Assembly (NCBI RefSeq): GCF_000685035.1
Contig: NZ_BAYB01000042.1
Location: forward strand, 1-64,000
From: Paraburkholderia ferrariae NBRC 106233
GTDB taxonomy: Bacteria > Pseudomonadota > Gammaproteobacteria > Burkholderiales > Burkholderiaceae
Direction of reading: 5' to 3'
DNA length: 64,000 bases
The translations under genes and the position numbers were made by a program. A model generated the notes under the pieces. That model made no database searches and was not told the origin of the DNA. It saw only the letters and a program-made list of their open reading frames with translations. Below, in pieces: positions 63,533 through 64,000 of this stretch (its first letter is position 1; every line of letters begins with the position of its first letter).

Positions 63533-64000
63533 TCAGAACAGGGCGAGCTGGCCGCGCAGGTTGATGTCTGCGGCCAGGGCGGGAACGGGCGAGGGAGCCA
63601 GGGCGGCGGCGGTGGGCATGGCTTCCGCCTCGGCCTCGGCGTCGTCGGCCGCTTCCTCGGCGCGAGACTGGGCGGCGGGCACGGTCAGGGTGGCGGCGTC
63701 ACCGGCGCGGCGCAGCTTCACATCCCAAAAGCCCAGGACATGGGCGGGCGTGCGCCACGTTGACCATGTTTCAACGCTCAGCGAATTGCCGTGATAGACG
63801 ACAGCCGGGATATGCAGCAGCGACAACTGCACATAGGCCATTTGCACCGCCACGATGTCAATATCGACGGCGACGGCGTGCATGTGCTGCTGATAGTTGA
63901 TTTTCGCGTCCTGCAAGGCATGGGCGGCCGCAATAACCATTGCGCCACCGCCTACGCATGGATCGCAGAGGGTGATAAAGCCCTTTTTCTCGATTTCCAC
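63533..64000 (-). CDS. N6-adenine-type DNA methyltransferase, partial (N-terminus beyond right edge)
   Basis: The frame is open to the window edge; the visible 155 residues are the C-terminal part. TLCDPCVGGGAMVIAAAHAL is SAM-binding motif I (DPxxGxG), AVAVDIDIVAVQMAYVQLSLLHIP motif II. The NPPY catalytic box expected next is not evident (HGNSLSVETWSTWRTPAHVLGFW), as in a plasmid/ICE subfamily. The tail ends RGQLALF. It may protect incoming plasmid DNA or alter host methylation; whether it is active is uncertain. Confidence 0.75.
   Translation of the reverse strand: MEIEKKGFITLCDPCVGGGAMVIAAAHALQDAKINYQQHMHAVAVDIDIVAVQMAYVQLSLLHIPAVVYHGNSLSVETWSTWRTPAHVLGFWDVKLRRAGDAATLTVPAAQSRAEEAADDAEAEAEAMPTAAALAPSPVPALAADINLRGQLALF

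Noticed and set aside
1..64000. tRNA, rRNA, antibiotic-resistance or metal-resistance genes
   Set aside because: None seen on reading both strands; the cargo is toxin-antitoxin, nuclease, protease and unknown genes.

Overview
The window is a contiguous piece of a large, GC-rich conjugative plasmid of a proteobacterium. The codon usage and gene families fit a Beta- or Gammaproteobacterial host such as the Burkholderiales or Xanthomonadales; this host range is inference. No chromosomal housekeeping genes, rRNA or tRNA were seen. It carries a replication initiator with a 9-iteron origin, a ParA/ParB partition pair, a TrfB/KorA-like repressor, KfrA, a complete F-type (MPF_F) type IV secretion system, a MOB_F relaxase, a coupling protein and a strong oriT candidate. 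Both edges cut genes (kfrA on the left, a DNA methylase on the right), so the replicon is larger than 64 kb.

Layout. 1-4.4 kb: kfrA, the oriV region, rep and a HigBA toxin-antitoxin pair. 4.5-9.3 kb: a leftward control/partition operon (unknown gene, parA, parB, four small unknown genes, a korA-like repressor and a degenerate P-loop mini-protein). 9.4-13.5 kb: a rightward cargo block (VapBC, a lower-GC unknown gene, an M48-like membrane protease, a secreted protein and a methyltransferase). 13.5-16.2 kb: an IS110-family insertion that cut the end of an HD-domain gene. 16.2-28.6 kb: leftward accessory operons, including an HU-like protein, a HAD protein, DUF1173, a zeta-toxin fusion, a Fic/VbhA-type module, a second VapBC, a PLD nuclease and a split Cas4-like nuclease. 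28.9-29.4 kb: two small rightward genes next to traG. 29.4-49.6 kb: the F-type transfer operon in the order transglycosylase, Pro-rich protein, traA, L, E, K, B, dsbC, lipoprotein, traV, C, trbI, S26 peptidase, traW, U, trbC, traN (split in two), unknown, traF, H, G. 49.8-52.6 kb: a NarL-type two-component system plus an orphan LuxR-like HTH protein. 52.7-59.1 kb: RHH protein, relaxase, DsbD-alpha-like protein, coupling protein, RHH accessory protein and oriT. 59.2-64 kb: the leading region with small unknown genes, a serine recombinase between two identical 130-bp repeats, and a methylase.

The most unusual signals are regulatory and architectural. A 16-bp palindrome, CTTTCGCGCGCGAAAG, occurs 13 times across the window, between genes and also inside coding sequence, in the manner of KorB or KorA operators on IncP plasmids. 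A second family of half-sites (TGCCGTCA, repeated every 11 bp) marks several promoters. Two adjacent toxins of different chemistry (zeta kinase and Fic AMP-transferase) share a homologous C-terminal module of about 170 residues, which could be a delivery signal for the plasmid's own secretion system. This makes the pair candidate interbacterial effectors. All coordinates and readings here come from inspection of the sequence; no database search was run.
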